Source: Agrypnia vestita (taxonomy: Eukaryota > Arthropoda > Insecta > Trichoptera > Phryganeidae). Taken from it: a DNA stretch of 64,000 nt. Position numbers and translations under genes: made by a program. The notes under the pieces are model-generated. The model was not told where the DNA came from and ran no database searches. It was given only the letters and a program-made list of their open reading frames with translations. The stretch is from positions 62,001-126,000 of the forward strand of contig JADDOH010023175.1 in assembly GCA_016648135.1 (NCBI GenBank), written 5' to 3'. Positions 11,930 through 38,491 of the stretch are shown here, one piece after another. The stretch's first letter is position 1; every line of letters starts with the position of its first letter.

Positions 11930-14480
11930 CACCCCACTCGGTTGCCGCGCAGAACTTATAAAAAGTTCGGACGACCTTCGAAGAGCTCTCTTCTTTTTTC
12001 GATCCTGATCCGAAGTGGCAATCATCAAGCTTATTGGGAAGATGTGAGTAAGTGTAAAGTGAACAAGGCTGTAAAGGCGTAGATTTCAGAAATTATTAGA
12101 ACGCAAATAAACGGGTTAGTAAGTATTCATAATTTTAAAATCTAATTAGAAAATTAGTGTCCGCGTTGCCATTAAATATGTGAAATTTAATTTCTGTATT
12201 CTTTTTATTTGAATTCCCGCCTTCCCTTGGCAATTCGTGTGGGTATGTGTGAACGCGTCTGGAGAAGGTGTGGAGAAGAAAGACGCGGGACCATCACATT
12301 TGAATCAATAAACAATGTTTACTAATGAAGAATCGGCCATCGCTGAGGGGCGCTGGCCATGGCATCTTGCAGGCTTCCTACGCTAGCTGATGGCATCAGT
12401 TAGGCGCGGGAAAATAGCGGCCACCCAGACAAGTGGCGTCGTAATTACATATTTCACCATTTATTTACGGAAAAAAAACACAATTCTCAATTAATCATTA
12501 TCAAATAGAAAAATTATCACTAACATAAAACTAACCCTAGCCTAAACGCAAGCAGTCCGACCTCCACATAAGTTTATCATGTCCTATCACATATCACGTA
12601 AAAACATATAGTTCACAAAAAACACCGTCGTTGTCACTATCCTGGAGGCCGCGGGTGGCAAGCCGCATGGGCCGCGACCAACCGCGGAGGGGCACCTCCA
12701 AGCCGCGCGTACTCGCTCGTCCTGTCACGGTCGATGGATCCACGCTCGGCGGGAGGCATATAGCTTCCCTCGGGAAACACTGCCGAGGCGTGGTGGCCGT
12801 GGCTCCTGGCCTAGGTTACACATACTGTCCCGCCGACCATCGTCGCTGGATCCGCGGTTGATTGGATGCGTCTGGTCTCCATCGGGGACCTCTCACTGGG
12901 GAACCGGTCACCGCCGAGGCGTGGTAGCCATGGCTTCTTGCAGCTTCTCTTGAGCTCCTGGTGTTGTCAACTAGGCATGGGAAAAAATGGCGGCCACCCA
13001 GACAGGTGGCGTCCTGAGGCGAGAAATTCGCCCTCGGGGAAGGATCGGCACGAACAGACTCGGGCGGTTGCTTATACCCGAAGTATTTCTTCCCTGTACG
13101 GGGAGCTTCTCCCCGCGCGCCCTCTCTTCCCTACTCAGCGTTTGCGGTTGCGTTCAGCGCGCAATATTTTTGGCGCGTAAATAATTATTCTCACCGCTGT
13201 CTGACTGCTTGCGTTATCTAATTCTAAGTCACAACAAAAATAATTACATATTATCAGATGAAGCGGCAAAATCAGGAATGTGGTGTTTACCCACATCTGT
13301 TTTTGCCGATCTAGAAAAGGTCAAGCGGCACACACGTGTGTGTCCGAGAACTTAGGGAAGGAACTTAATTCCGAGAAAAACGCGCATCGGAACGTCACGA
13401 AGTAATCACGATTATGTCAAGTGAATAAAGATCCCTGCCCTAAGTCTAATGGACAAAAGTTCTCTAAATTGCATAAAGGTCCCTGCCCTGAGTCTAACCT
13501 GTAGGATACCGACTTAATAAGGAAAGACGAATCCATACCTTATCTCAGTGCTCTCTCTCTCTGACTCTAGCTGGTGGACGTGGGGTCCAGGGTGTGGTCG
13601 CCCTGTAGCATGAGGCCCAGAGCGACGGCACCCGGGAAATCATGTCGCAGTGGCGATCATCAAATTGATTAGGCGGTTAAATTAATCTGATTAATTAGGA
13701 CACTACGCGTCTTTGTCTATCAAGAAGATGCCTTGCCAAGGAAGGTGGAGCTGGAATTTCAAAACATAACACGTATATTTAAATGTTTACACGTTTAATC
13801 AAAAACACAAAATTCTTCTCAACCCTTATCAACTAAAAGACTCTACTAACACTAACTACTAACACTCGCACTAACTTAAGAATTACCCCTAACCTACACG
13901 TGAGTAGTCCTACTTTCATATAAGTTTATCGTGTCTCTGTCACATTCAGTTTAAAAAATTCACAAAAAAGAAACATATTCACTATCGGCGGCCCTCGTGG
14001 CCGTAATCTGGATGCCAGGGTGGCCAGTCGCGTGGGGAGCTCCCGTGGTCCAAATTTGGCGCGTCCGGTCACGGGATTTGGCCGGAGTCTCGGAAACTCC
14101 AGTCGCGGGATCCACGTGGCGTCGGCCCGCCGTTCCCCGCCGGGGCCGAGCTGCAGGAAAGCGTCAAGCCTTCCTCGGGAGCCTGTAGTGGCCGTCGCCT
14201 GGAACCGTCCAGAGCCTGTAGGGCGCCTTTTTCTCACGTGTCGTTCTCGAACAACATATGGCGGCGGGTTGGGCGGCCACGGGCGAGGAGCCCGGGAGCG
14301 CAAGCTGCTGCGGTGATGCCGGTCGGCACGAGACAAGACCGGCTGTTGGGGCACGCGGCTCGAACCCTCTGTGTCTGCGGGGGAGAGGGGGGGGGGTAGT
14401 CTCCCCTCGCCCGCGATGGCACCCTACCACCCCTGGCGGTGCAGGGTGGCAACTCGTGGTGTCGCGCGAAATTTAAAATT
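11930..14480. repeat. GC-rich duplicated block, possibly LTR-derived
   Basis: A GC-rich island in AT-rich surroundings, built of diverged direct repeats. AAGTTTATC preceded by an AGTCC-containing stretch occurs at about 12555-12578 and again at about 13904-13930. CGGCCACCCAGACA(A/G)GTGGCGTC occurs near 12418 and 12991. GTGGC(A/G)ATCATCAA occurs near 12016 and 13651. CCCTGCCCT(A/G)AGTCTAA is repeated near 13434 and 13483. A TATAAAAAG at 11956 and an AATAAA near 12307 are spaced as in a retroviral-type LTR, but no gag or pol frame is present. It could equally be an unclassified satellite-like element. Confidence 0.5.
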
Positions 14481-14799
14481 AACTTATATATTTAATATAA
14501 ATAAAACTTATATTCTAATTTAAAAAGGACGCGATGCGGAACGTCACATGCAGGTCGCGGACGCATCAAAATCATGTCGATGTTCACTATCTTCTTTATT
14601 CTGTGATGTTCACTGAAGTTCCATTCGATCGTTCACTAAAATGAACTGTTCTAAAAGAACCAACGAACGACCATCTCTAAATACATAATCCATAGATAAA
14701 AGTCATAAAACAAATATTGTCCAATTGTCTGCCATTTTCTATCGATCGCGCGTTCACGGCTTTGGTTTGTAAACTTCGAAAATAATTTGTGTATAAGTA

Positions 14800-30047
<15,248 letters not shown>

Positions 30048-30432
30048 AGTCTTTTGTTAGTCAAATAACTCACGGCGTGATGACCATTACGTTTATACCG
30101 CCTATAAAACTTGGACAAAAGTTCACATCTTGTATTGAATTATGCATTATTTTTAGTCAAATTATTAATGTGGCATTACTCTTCTTAAATGTTTACATTC
30201 ACTATTTGTTGATTTAATTATATAGCTGGTGAAGGCATTAATTTGTGCAATTCCTTAAAGATGGCTATTATATTTTTAATTAACATTTTTACTTCACGAA
30301 CTTTTCATGAAAAAAGTGTTTGATTCCGCTCCAATTAGAATTTTATACCAACTTATTTGTTCTAGAATATTTTTCTAAAATTTTAATGTATAGTTCTTCG
30401 TAGTTAAATTCTATTTCAGTGGAATATTTTGA

Positions 30433-30438
30433 AATAAA
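30433..30438 (+). terminator. Candidate poly(A) signal of U2AF
   Basis: AATAAA about 390 nt after the stop codon, the first clear hexamer downstream of the last exon. Confidence 0.5.
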
Positions 30439-31066
30439 ATTGAAACAGTTTTTATTAATTCAACATTGTCAATACTTTATAAATGTCATTAGCTATATGT
30501 ATTGTAGTAATTACATAATAAGACCACTTGAGTCAATGTCCGGCATTGTCCAACTAACCTAGGTCAGGAATTTTAACAGCCTGTTCAATTAAATTCTTTT
30601 CATATATTGAACTTTGTGGACTATAATTGTACTTGGAATCATAGTATCATGACCACTACTCATTATTACGTAAAGGAGTCCTTTAAGTTGGAAAAATAAA
30701 TAATTTTATTTCCTTTATAGAAGTAATAGATTTTATTAATTATAAAATTGATGGCACTCCGCGCTTCATGGGACTTGTTAAATTAATAGAGAAAGCATGT
30801 CCCACCTCAAAAATAAAAGTTTCATGCTTATATACTACTTGATACAAACCCATACACTACTATATGTAAATGAAATCCTTCCCACTGTATTCACGCACTA
30901 GTAACATTTTTTTTAAAGATGTGACAACAAAAATCTAATGAATAAAACATGTGCTACAATATTTGAGTGTATTTTTAAAAATAGTGTTTGCCAATCAAGT
31001 TTTATATTAAAATTATAAATTTGATCTGTTTACCCAATTACAATGTATTGACAGAGTTAGTTGTAT

Positions 31067-31712
31067 TCAGTAAAACCTCATTATTACGAAATCCAAGGGA
31101 TCAGAAAATAAACAACAATTTTTTTCTTAGTATGTGTATTCTGAAATTAATTTACATGCAGATATGGTAAAATTCTGTTAATTCGAACCCCAATAATTCA
31201 GAATTCGCCATGATTCAAAAATTAAATTTAAATTAAATTTTTTATTTAATTTCATAATAGTAGATTAACTCGATTATTCGAAAATCCTGGTAATTAGTAA
31301 TTAGAGATAATATTTAGCCCCTTGCACCATAAATTGATCAATTTTAGTTCACATAATTCTTTTTTTTTTTAAATTTGACAAAATTGTAAAAATATTTTAA
31401 TTTTTTTTCAAAGTGAAACAACAAATATTTCAGTATCAGTATCAGGTATAACTGACCTCTTTCCATTTACCAAAATGAAACAATGTGCGTCGTGCGCATG
31501 GCTTACACATACTAATTCAATTGTTTTTTTAGTAATAGAAATGTAGCAATCTTTGTATCATAATAAATAGTGCATTTTCAAAATGGTTTCTTGAAAAATG
31601 CAAAAATACAGATGTTTTTCACAAAATTAATGATTTTTTTTATGAATTAACGATTCCGCATAATTCGAAATGTTTTTTGCGTCCCTTGAATTTGGTATTC
31701 ACGAGATTCTAC
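31067..31712. mobile_element. pogo/Tigger-like MITE enclosing a second MITE
   Basis: Left end CAGTAAAACCTCATTATTACG; near the right end is CACGAGATTCTACTA, whose complement TAGTAGAATCTCGTG matches the family terminus. TTCGAA/TTCGAATT motifs typical of the family occur near both ends. A deleted GACCTCTTT hairpin (31454-31540, with GCTTACACATACTAATTCAA) lies inside it. Confidence 0.5.
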
Positions 31713-31906
31713 TATATTTCAGTAATGTGATGTGTGGAGGATTGAAAAGTATTGTTTCTATAAAGCTTTTTTATTTTGACTAAAGTCAAGATATTTATTA
31801 TAATAATTGGATAGTTATATAGTGCCGTTTTCACGAGTACTCACCCTGAAATATGATAGTAGTCACTTAGAGATGAAAATAATCAAAGGCAATTGTGTAA
31901 AAATAT

Positions 31907-32219
31907 GAATTTGATTTTAATAGTTGTTGAAAATCATAACAAATCTCAATGTTCATCAATTGTCTTCGTGTAGTGTTGAAATATGAACTGTCAGCTAGGA
32001 AAAACCCCTGAAATTATACTTACAGATAAAATAATCAAAGGGAAAATCTTAATTTGATTATAATCGGTATTGAAAATCATAACAGATCTCAATGTTCATC
32101 AATTTTCTTGGTGTAGTGAATTATCGGAAGAGTCTCCATTAAAAACATCTATTAGGTTTTAATTTTTTGGGTTATATGTTGGATACAATGTTGAAATATG
32201 AACTGTCAGCTAGGTCACA
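31907..32219. repeat. Imperfect direct repeat, about 140-bp period
   Basis: The block GAAAATCATAACA(A/G)ATCTCAATG...TTCATCAATT occurs at about 31928 and 32072. The motif TTGAAATATGAACTGTCAGC occurs at 31977 and 32192. The second unit carries an extra stretch of about 70 bp. Confidence 0.75.
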
Positions 32220-32968
32220 TCTTTTTTAATAGGTTGCCATTGGATAGTGCTACTCTGACTCATCTGTATAAACTGACGTTCGATTCGTTACTTCATTGAG
32301 ATACTTAGGATAAGGAAAAATTGGGAGAATACATCTATAATTTAAAATCTGAATAAATGTGAAAAATGAATTAACTTTTTGATTTTTTATTTATATTGTA
32401 CATACTCAACACACATGGTAATAGGGAATGTGAAGGCATTGAAAAGGTAAAATTACATTTGGGGTGTGATACATATAAGATAAAATATTGATGATTGTTT
32501 ACATAGCATATACAATCCAATAATTTGATCATTAATTAATAAATATTTAGCAACACACACATTGTCACCTTTCATGTGTTACCTTTTCACTTGTGCAGTA
32601 TTATTGTCTGCTCTGTAATCTAGTTTAACTTGTTTTTGACATATTTTCAAAGTTATCAGAACAATTATTATTGGTATTGAATTTAGAATGTAACTGTTTT
32701 TTTGTAGCAGAATTAATTTAAAACAAATTTACTCACAGCACAGTTTGTGAAACCTCAGTAATGAGCAGGCGATAATCAATTTATTTCTTTAAATTATCTA
32801 TGTTTACATTGAGAACATTTTTGGTTGTGTAACTTCATTAAATATAATAAGTGATGGTGATTAATTATTTATAAATATAATCAATTTTAAATCATTATGA
32901 ACAAAATGTTTTTTTTTTTGTAAAAAAGTTAAATTAAAAAGTTAAATTAATAATATAAAACTAGCTAT

Positions 32969-35900
32969 TTAAACTTCATTTTGCATAGTAGGCTGGTACG
33001 TTATCCTCGTGGGTTCTGGTTCACTGGTAAGCACCATCTTCCTCATCACGGCGTACAAGATTCCTCCCACTGCTAGCATAGCTATTCCCACAATGACGGA
33101 TACGACCCATGCTGGTACAGAATTTCCACCTAATCAGAAATATTGATGAATAAGTTGTGAGGAGTCTACAAATTTTGTTTTGTCTGATTGAAAAATGCAT
33201 GTGAGAAAATAATCTTATTACAATATAACCTCGCAAACTTAAAATTTAAGGAGCCCAAAAAAACATTTTGAATCATGCAAAACCCCGTCAATTCAAATAT
33301 CAATTAAAAAATCGTAAAACTCATGAATGAAAACATTAATTTTGTGAAAAACATATTTATTTTTGCATATTTCAAGAAATCATTTTGAAAATGCAATATT
33401 TATGCTAATATAAAGATGGCGACATTTCTATGATTTTTGACACGAAATTTTTTCTTTTTGTCAAATTTAAAAAAAATAATTAATTGTGAACTGTATTGAT
33501 TTATGGCGCGAGGGGCTAAAACTTTCGAATTACTGGGGTTTTCAAATATTGGGTTAATTTAGGTGAGACTTGTGGGCTTGAAAATTTTTGAATTATGGCA
33601 AATGTTGAATTATCGCAGTTCGAATTAACTGGGTTTTACTGTACATATATTTAATAATAATGTCATAATAAATCCACAAGATAGGTAGAATTATGCTACA
33701 GATAGTAATTGTTTATGCTAACATTTAGAATTAAACTTAATCAGTAATATAGCTGGTGCTTCAAAAAATTATTTAAAAGTTTATCAAGTTTTTTTAAAAA
33801 AAATTTTAAACATGATGGTACAGTTTTCTTATAGGTAGGTTTCTTTCTTTCTTTCTTTGATGTTTCTAAATACATATGTGGAATACATCAACACTAAATT
33901 CAGTGTTTCTTCTACTATGGCCTGATTTGGGCATACTTTGCAGTATTCAGCAAATGTTTCTGAGGTTCAAAAATTGTTTATTACTAATATTGCTAACACC
34001 ACAATGCATTAGGAAACATTCCCCCCTATTCTCAGGTTCATAGCATCATTATAATATTCTTGACAAAATAAATGGGACATACATATATATATGTACTTAT
34101 TTTACACATAAAGTTTCTATGAAAATGACATGATTGTTAAGATAATGAAAATCAAAACAGACTTGCTTGGAAGACTAAGGCCCCGGTTGTTTCCAAGTTG
34201 GATCAAAGTAAGTGTTCGTTTAAAGCATAGATTTTTGCGTTCTCCACCAATCGGACGATCCGTTTTCGTAAATATCTATGCTTTAAACGAACGCTTACTT
34301 TAATCCAACTTGAAACAACCGGCCCTAAATGATAAAATTTAACCGGTCGTATGCCGCGCAAGTTCGCGCACGATTGCTATTTTTTAGACAATTTTTTTGT
34401 GATGGTTGTATGTATTCATGTAAAAATCAACAATAATTGCTAAGAAGTTGTAGTTTCTGGTTTCTCAATATACAGACTTCAATAATTACGTATATTTCAA
34501 TAATTACTGATTCATTAATTATGAAAATAAGTAACGAAATTTACACATGTTTATCGAATAAAACCATGAAAGCAATAACACTAAAGATATTGTATTTCAA
34601 TATTTTCGTTCTAAATATATCAAAGAATATCAAAATACTTAATTTTAACATTTTTTTATTAAAAAAAAAAACTTTTTTTAACAGAAAAATAACAAAATTA
34701 ATGCGCGGTTCGAAGACAATATTTGGAATGATTTTTTGTCCGGTTTGCGCGGCAAATGAGCTTACTTGACAAATAGAACTCATTCATTCATTCATTCAAA
34801 AACTTGAGATATAACCAATGATAAGCTTTAAAAACCCATAAACGCAGGTAAAATAGGCCGAATTCGTATACCTGTCTAGCACCCGACCGGTTAATTGCAT
34901 ATTATATACACATTAAAACATGTACATATATGGGTATGTAAATCAACAAAAAATAGTATAATTATCAAATACTTACGGTAATATGTCCTCGTCAGAGCTT
35001 TTCTGCCACGTAATATCTTCCTCCTGGCTTCTGTTTCCTGCACCAGTACGCTCAGCACCACTACACAAATATTTTACAATTTTATTACATTCATAAAGAA
35101 TATGGTCCATGGTCCTCCATCATGGGAGACTGCATACCAAGTTAGTCTTGAGCGCTTAGCTTATTTTCAAGACCATCGTATCGAGGGTAGAAAGCCAAAA
35201 GGGCATTAGTGATTATTTCTAACTTTACAGGAGAGCAAAATAAAGTCTGTCAATCTGATTTTGTCTTTTATTATTAAACAATTTTCATATTTGTTAATCC
35301 AAAACACACATGGAAGACTTTTAATAATAAGATATATTGACAAAATCAGATTGACGAAACATTATTTTGCTTTACTGTAATGTTTGAAATAATCACTAAT
35401 GTCCTTTTGGCTTTCTACCCTCGAAACGTATTCTGTGAACAGCTCTATTATTATTTTTTTATATCTGATGCTAGTAAGCAAAGCATCCATTTTACAATGG
35501 TGTAAGATTAGTTCTGTACTCGTGAAAACATACTATTTTTATTTAAGCCCGGTAAAAATCTATGCTAACAAACTTTTACTTTAATCCAACTTGATACAAC
35601 CGGGCCTCACAGAGATATATGTATTGATAAAAACTGAAAAGTTTTATCAAACAATACAGATTGGTAGCAACTTGGGGAGGAATCCCAATAGCTGGTTACT
35701 TGAAAATAGGTTGTCATATTATTATCTAATATAATTAAAATCTAGCTATCAATGGTAATTTACTGAACATACACAGGTATATTTCTTAGGTAATGTTATT
35801 GTAATTAATCATTTTTGTCCAGGAGAAGTGTAAAAACACAAATAAACTTATATATATTGCGCAAGTATCAATGATCTTTGTTCATTCATTAAGTCTGATG

Positions 35901-36371
35901 CATCATCTGGTTTGAATGTTTGCAAAGATAGGCTGATCCACCATACTGATACTTCATTCATAAAAATATTGAAAAAAACATTGCTCGCTTTTCATCTTAA
36001 ATTCTTCTGCTTAATTTGTCAAAAATAATGAAAACCACACACTGTCTTTTGAGTCATATTTGGGTGCAGTTGAAATTTCGATTTGGGTTAACCGGCCTAA
36101 GATTTCCCCAGGCCAGGTCCCAAGACATCAATCCTCTGAGATTGACGATGGAATTTCTTCGATGACACTAGTTACCAGGTTCAAAATGCAAAAAAAATAA
36201 TTTAACAGGTACATGATTCATGCTAGTCAAAACAGATGAATTTGGTTTGGTTATTAGTTTATACTGGCAGCAGAGTGGTTGAGGACGGAGCATTCGAACA
36301 ATGATTATTAAGTAATTTTACTTACCCAGGAAAACTGTTAAATAGAACAAAAATGGCTTTCCAGACTTCAT
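32969..36371 (-). CDS. 96-aa single-pass membrane protein of unknown function, 3 exons
   Basis: Rebuilt from exons 36371-36326, 35060-34977 and 33129-32969 (minus). All junctions are GT/AG; the phases fit and the sum is 97 codons. Residues 1-27 form a signal peptide (FLFYLTVFLVVLSVLV core, likely cleavage after ETEA). Next comes a short strongly basic luminal or extracellular segment (RRKILRGRKALTR), then one transmembrane helix (about residues 51-72: WVVSVIVGIAMLAVGGILY). A cytoplasmic tail of about 24 residues (EPEPTRITYQPTMQNEV) includes a TYQP site. The layout is type I. The precise phase chaining of three small exons and the coherent topology support a real gene. I do not recognise the family; no function is assigned. 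Both introns hold MITEs. Confidence 0.8.
33225..33645. mobile_element. pogo/Tigger-like MITE in intron 2 of the 96-aa gene
   Basis: Left TACAATATAACCTCGC; right end, reverse-complemented, TACAGTAAAACCCAG. Internal blocks (GAAATCATTTTGAAAA, GATTTATGGCGCGAGG) are shared with 22600-23352. Confidence 0.65.
34179..34325. mobile_element. GGCCCGGTTGT MITE, copy b
   Basis: 147 bp, inverted ends GGCCCCGGTTGTTTCCAAGT / TTGAAACAACCGGCCC, flanked by TAA at 34176-34178 and 34326-34328. The centre GTTCTCCACCAATCGGACGA is inverted relative to copy a, as expected of a hairpin. It lies in intron 2 of the 96-aa gene. Confidence 0.85.
35177..35429. mobile_element. Hairpin MITE, CGTnTCGAGGGTAGAAAGCC family
   Basis: Inverted repeat of about 250 bp: GAGGGTAGAAAGCCAAAAGG on the left, CCTTTTGGCTTTCTACCCTC on the right, pairing inward through ATTAGTGATTATTTC and CAATCTGATTTTGTC. 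It lies in intron 1 of the 96-aa membrane-protein gene. Confidence 0.8.
35546..35606. mobile_element. GGCCCGGTTGT MITE, internally deleted copy c
   Basis: Starts AGCCCGG and ends TTGATACAACCGGGCC. Most of the left arm is deleted. It is next to the hairpin MITE at 35177-35429. Confidence 0.65.
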
Positions 36372-36829
36372 TTTATTTAAGTGAATAACAAAGTGCGACA
36401 CACTAACGTGATAGTAGCTGAGTTATCCAGGCACACCTCGCAGGTTCGCAGGTACTCTTTATCAATGTTGATTCACATGAGATAAGATAAATATGAAACT
36501 GAGTAACTGAATATGACTTCACCTCACATTTTAATGTGTATGTATGTGAGCATTTTATCTTTGTAGCATTTCCCAATATGGGTGTAACGGGCACAATGGG
36601 CCTTTGAGATTCCGGAGGTCTTTCATCAGGAAATTCGTAGTAACAGGTGGACTGTAAATCACATTTTTAGTTCAATGTGGACAAATATGTATGAAACTTT
36701 TGAGAAATAAATTTCAAATGTTAAATTTTTTGTAATGTATTATAAATCTATACATTATAATAATAATAATAATTATTATTATTAAACAAAAAGCAGAAGT
36801 CTCAAAATGTTAGTTTCAAAGTAGATTAA

Positions 36830-37066
36830 CCCTGACTTTGAAAACATAATAAATATTTCGTTTAAGAAATGATTTATTGAAATATGCAAAAATAGGTTTT
36901 TTACAAAATTAATAGTTTTTTCACGAGTCACAATTTTCGGTGAATTTTGCAATCGCATAGCTTTTTTTTTGTACCTTAAATTTCGAATTAACGGAGTTTC
37001 GCGAATTCGAAATTTTTTTTTTGGGTCCATTGAATTTTGAATTAATTAACGAGGTTCAACTGTGTT
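36830..37066. mobile_element. pogo/Tigger-like terminus
   Basis: The right end GAGGTTCAACTGT is the complement of the classical ACAGTTGAACCTC terminus. Internal TTCGAATTAACGGAG and GAATTCGAAAT stretches are typical of the AT-rich subterminal regions. The left side is lost. Confidence 0.6.
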
Positions 37067-37189
37067 TCAGCTCTTTTGTTGTTTATGTCAGTGATTTAAA
37101 ATCGCAAAAATTATCCACACTTTTCATTCCACAATTTATTTACGCAAAGGTAGGGAGGGGTTCAACATGTATATCATTTTTTTTCAGTC

Positions 37190-37760
37190 ACCGCCTTTGT
37201 TAGTGCAATTGGTCCAATGGTCCACAACCTTGCATATTCCTTCCAAGGTTTTCAATTGGTTGCAGAGCTACTTTTGCACCGCTTCCTGCACATCAAACTC
37301 TGTGGGAAATTGATGACCTCAAAAATGTATCACTTTTCTTGTTGAAGCAATCGAGCAAGCATTGGCAGATGTCAACGTTTCAATTTGAGGTTGCGTTAGG
37401 GCAGAAATATGACTAATGACTAAGACGCTACCTCACTGAACAAACTAGAACTATCTCTCGAGCTTGCTGAATCTCGTCATCTGTGGTGGAGATTGACAGG
37501 CAGGTCCTGTTCACTTTTCGTACGCCATACTCGTCTGACCACTTTTAAACTTCTCTATCTGCAAAAAAACACAAATGTGACAACGTCCCTATATTGTCAT
37601 AAAAGTCTACGATGAATTTCAGCCCGTTTCACTCCCTCCGACCAGAGAAACTAACACTGCTTGCAGTTCTTCATTGGTGCAAACTGCTAGCGGAGTGGTG
37701 TTTACAGTATAGAAGCCGGAAGGCGAATAACGCGAATATCGAAATTCACAGTTGTACAAC
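37190..37760 (-). pseudogene. Decayed mariner transposase N-terminal half
   Basis: Minus-strand translation in shifting frames gives RAEIHRRLL, KFKSGQTS, STTDDEIQQAREI and, further on, EAVQK-LCNQLKTL...GICKVVDHW. These correspond in order to the HTH region, the GR(P/T)-type linker and a later conserved block of mariner transposases. Multiple stops. Separate from the copy at 41241-41870. Confidence 0.6.
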
Positions 37761-38439
37761 CAAGCCAACGATGACAACCTTGAAGGTGTGTTATGGTGAA
37801 AGTGTAGATAATTTTTGACTTGCCCATGTAGAATTTCATATAAAATAAACAGAATAAAAGGTAAATATTATTTAGCATTTCGGGAAATATATATTTAATT
37901 TATACGTATTTTAATAGCATGCTGTTGCCGGGAAGTCTGCATGATCGCAGGAGGAATAAAGCAATCCGAGAGGTCTGCGAGGTTTAAGACGGGGGTGATA
38001 GCATCGACGATACTAATACCAACACGTACAGAGAACGAGTACAACATGAATTTCATACATAGCTCTGCATGGCATACCAGATGGACAGCGTCTACCAGGG
38101 AGACCCCCAAAGTAATGGAGAGATTGATAGAATTCAGCATCATATGAGGAAATTCCTGCACAGACTCGAGTCTAAATAAAGTTGAAGAAGATGATGAGGA
38201 TGTATTTTATTTTAAAAATGTATGGACATGAATATCAGATGCCTCGACATCATTTCAATTATTCAAAGTACTTTTTCAATCTAACAAAAGCAATCATCTT
38301 ATAATAAAAAAATAATTAGGTTTACCTTTGAAAATAGTTGGAGTTCATGGGTAGTATTTAATGGCTATTATTTTATAATTATTTTCTCTGTAGTAGGGTA
38401 GAATGCAAAGAAAACGGCAATAAAAACTCTTCATCTACA

Positions 38440-38445
38440 TTTATT
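38440..38445 (-). terminator. Poly(A) signal AATAAA of mRpS23
   Basis: Minus-strand AATAAA about 50 nt past the TAG stop of the last mRpS23 exon. Confidence 0.5.
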
Positions 38446-38491
38446 TTAATTATATCTACACAATAACAAATTTTAATCACACTACTAAAGT

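Larger units (their letters stand above)
9152..14799. other. Intergenic between mRpS7 and U2AF, transposon-rich
   Basis: The divergent interval between the mRpS7 start and the U2AF start. It holds a 2-kb TIR-bounded unit with a 5S rRNA-like sequence (9377-11371), a long AT microsatellite, and a GC-rich duplicated block (about 11.9-14.5 kb). The open frames at 12631-13184 and 13926-14476 lie in GC-rich repeat DNA, overlap on both strands, and show no domain, so they are not called as genes. The U2AF promoter should lie just before 14800. Confidence 0.6.
30048..32968. other. Intergenic between converging genes, with repeats
   Basis: Contains the U2AF 3'UTR, a pogo-like element (31067-31712) that encloses a deleted GACCTCTTT MITE, and an imperfect direct repeat at 31907-32219. 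The interval is flanked by the converging 3' ends of U2AF and the 96-aa membrane-protein gene. No additional gene was seen. Confidence 0.6.
36372..38491. other. Intergenic, transposon remnants only
   Basis: Should include the promoter of the 96-aa gene just above 36371. Holds a pogo/Tigger terminus (about 36830-37066), a decayed mariner N-terminus (37190-37760) and an unassigned low-AT stretch (37880-38170) followed by a GAAGAAGATGATGAGG tail, perhaps a LINE 3' end. No host gene was seen. Confidence 0.55.

Noticed and set aside
12631..13184. Overlapping plus-strand frames of 60-104 codons in GC-rich DNA
   Set aside because: They arise in a GC-rich duplicated repeat where stops are rare, overlap each other in two frames, and show no domain or splice support.
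13926..14476. Six overlapping frames on both strands, up to 142 codons
   Set aside because: Same GC-rich repeat block; mutual antisense overlap and Arg/Pro/Gly-rich composition are signs of non-coding GC-rich DNA.
33021..33236. 71-codon frame overlapping the last exon of the 96-aa gene
   Set aside because: Wrong frame: the phase from upstream exons selects the frame with the transmembrane helix, and this one crosses the splice acceptor.
34437..34783. Complementary frames of 110 and 80 codons
   Set aside because: AT-rich intron of the 96-aa gene; products are I/K/N/F-rich with no motif.
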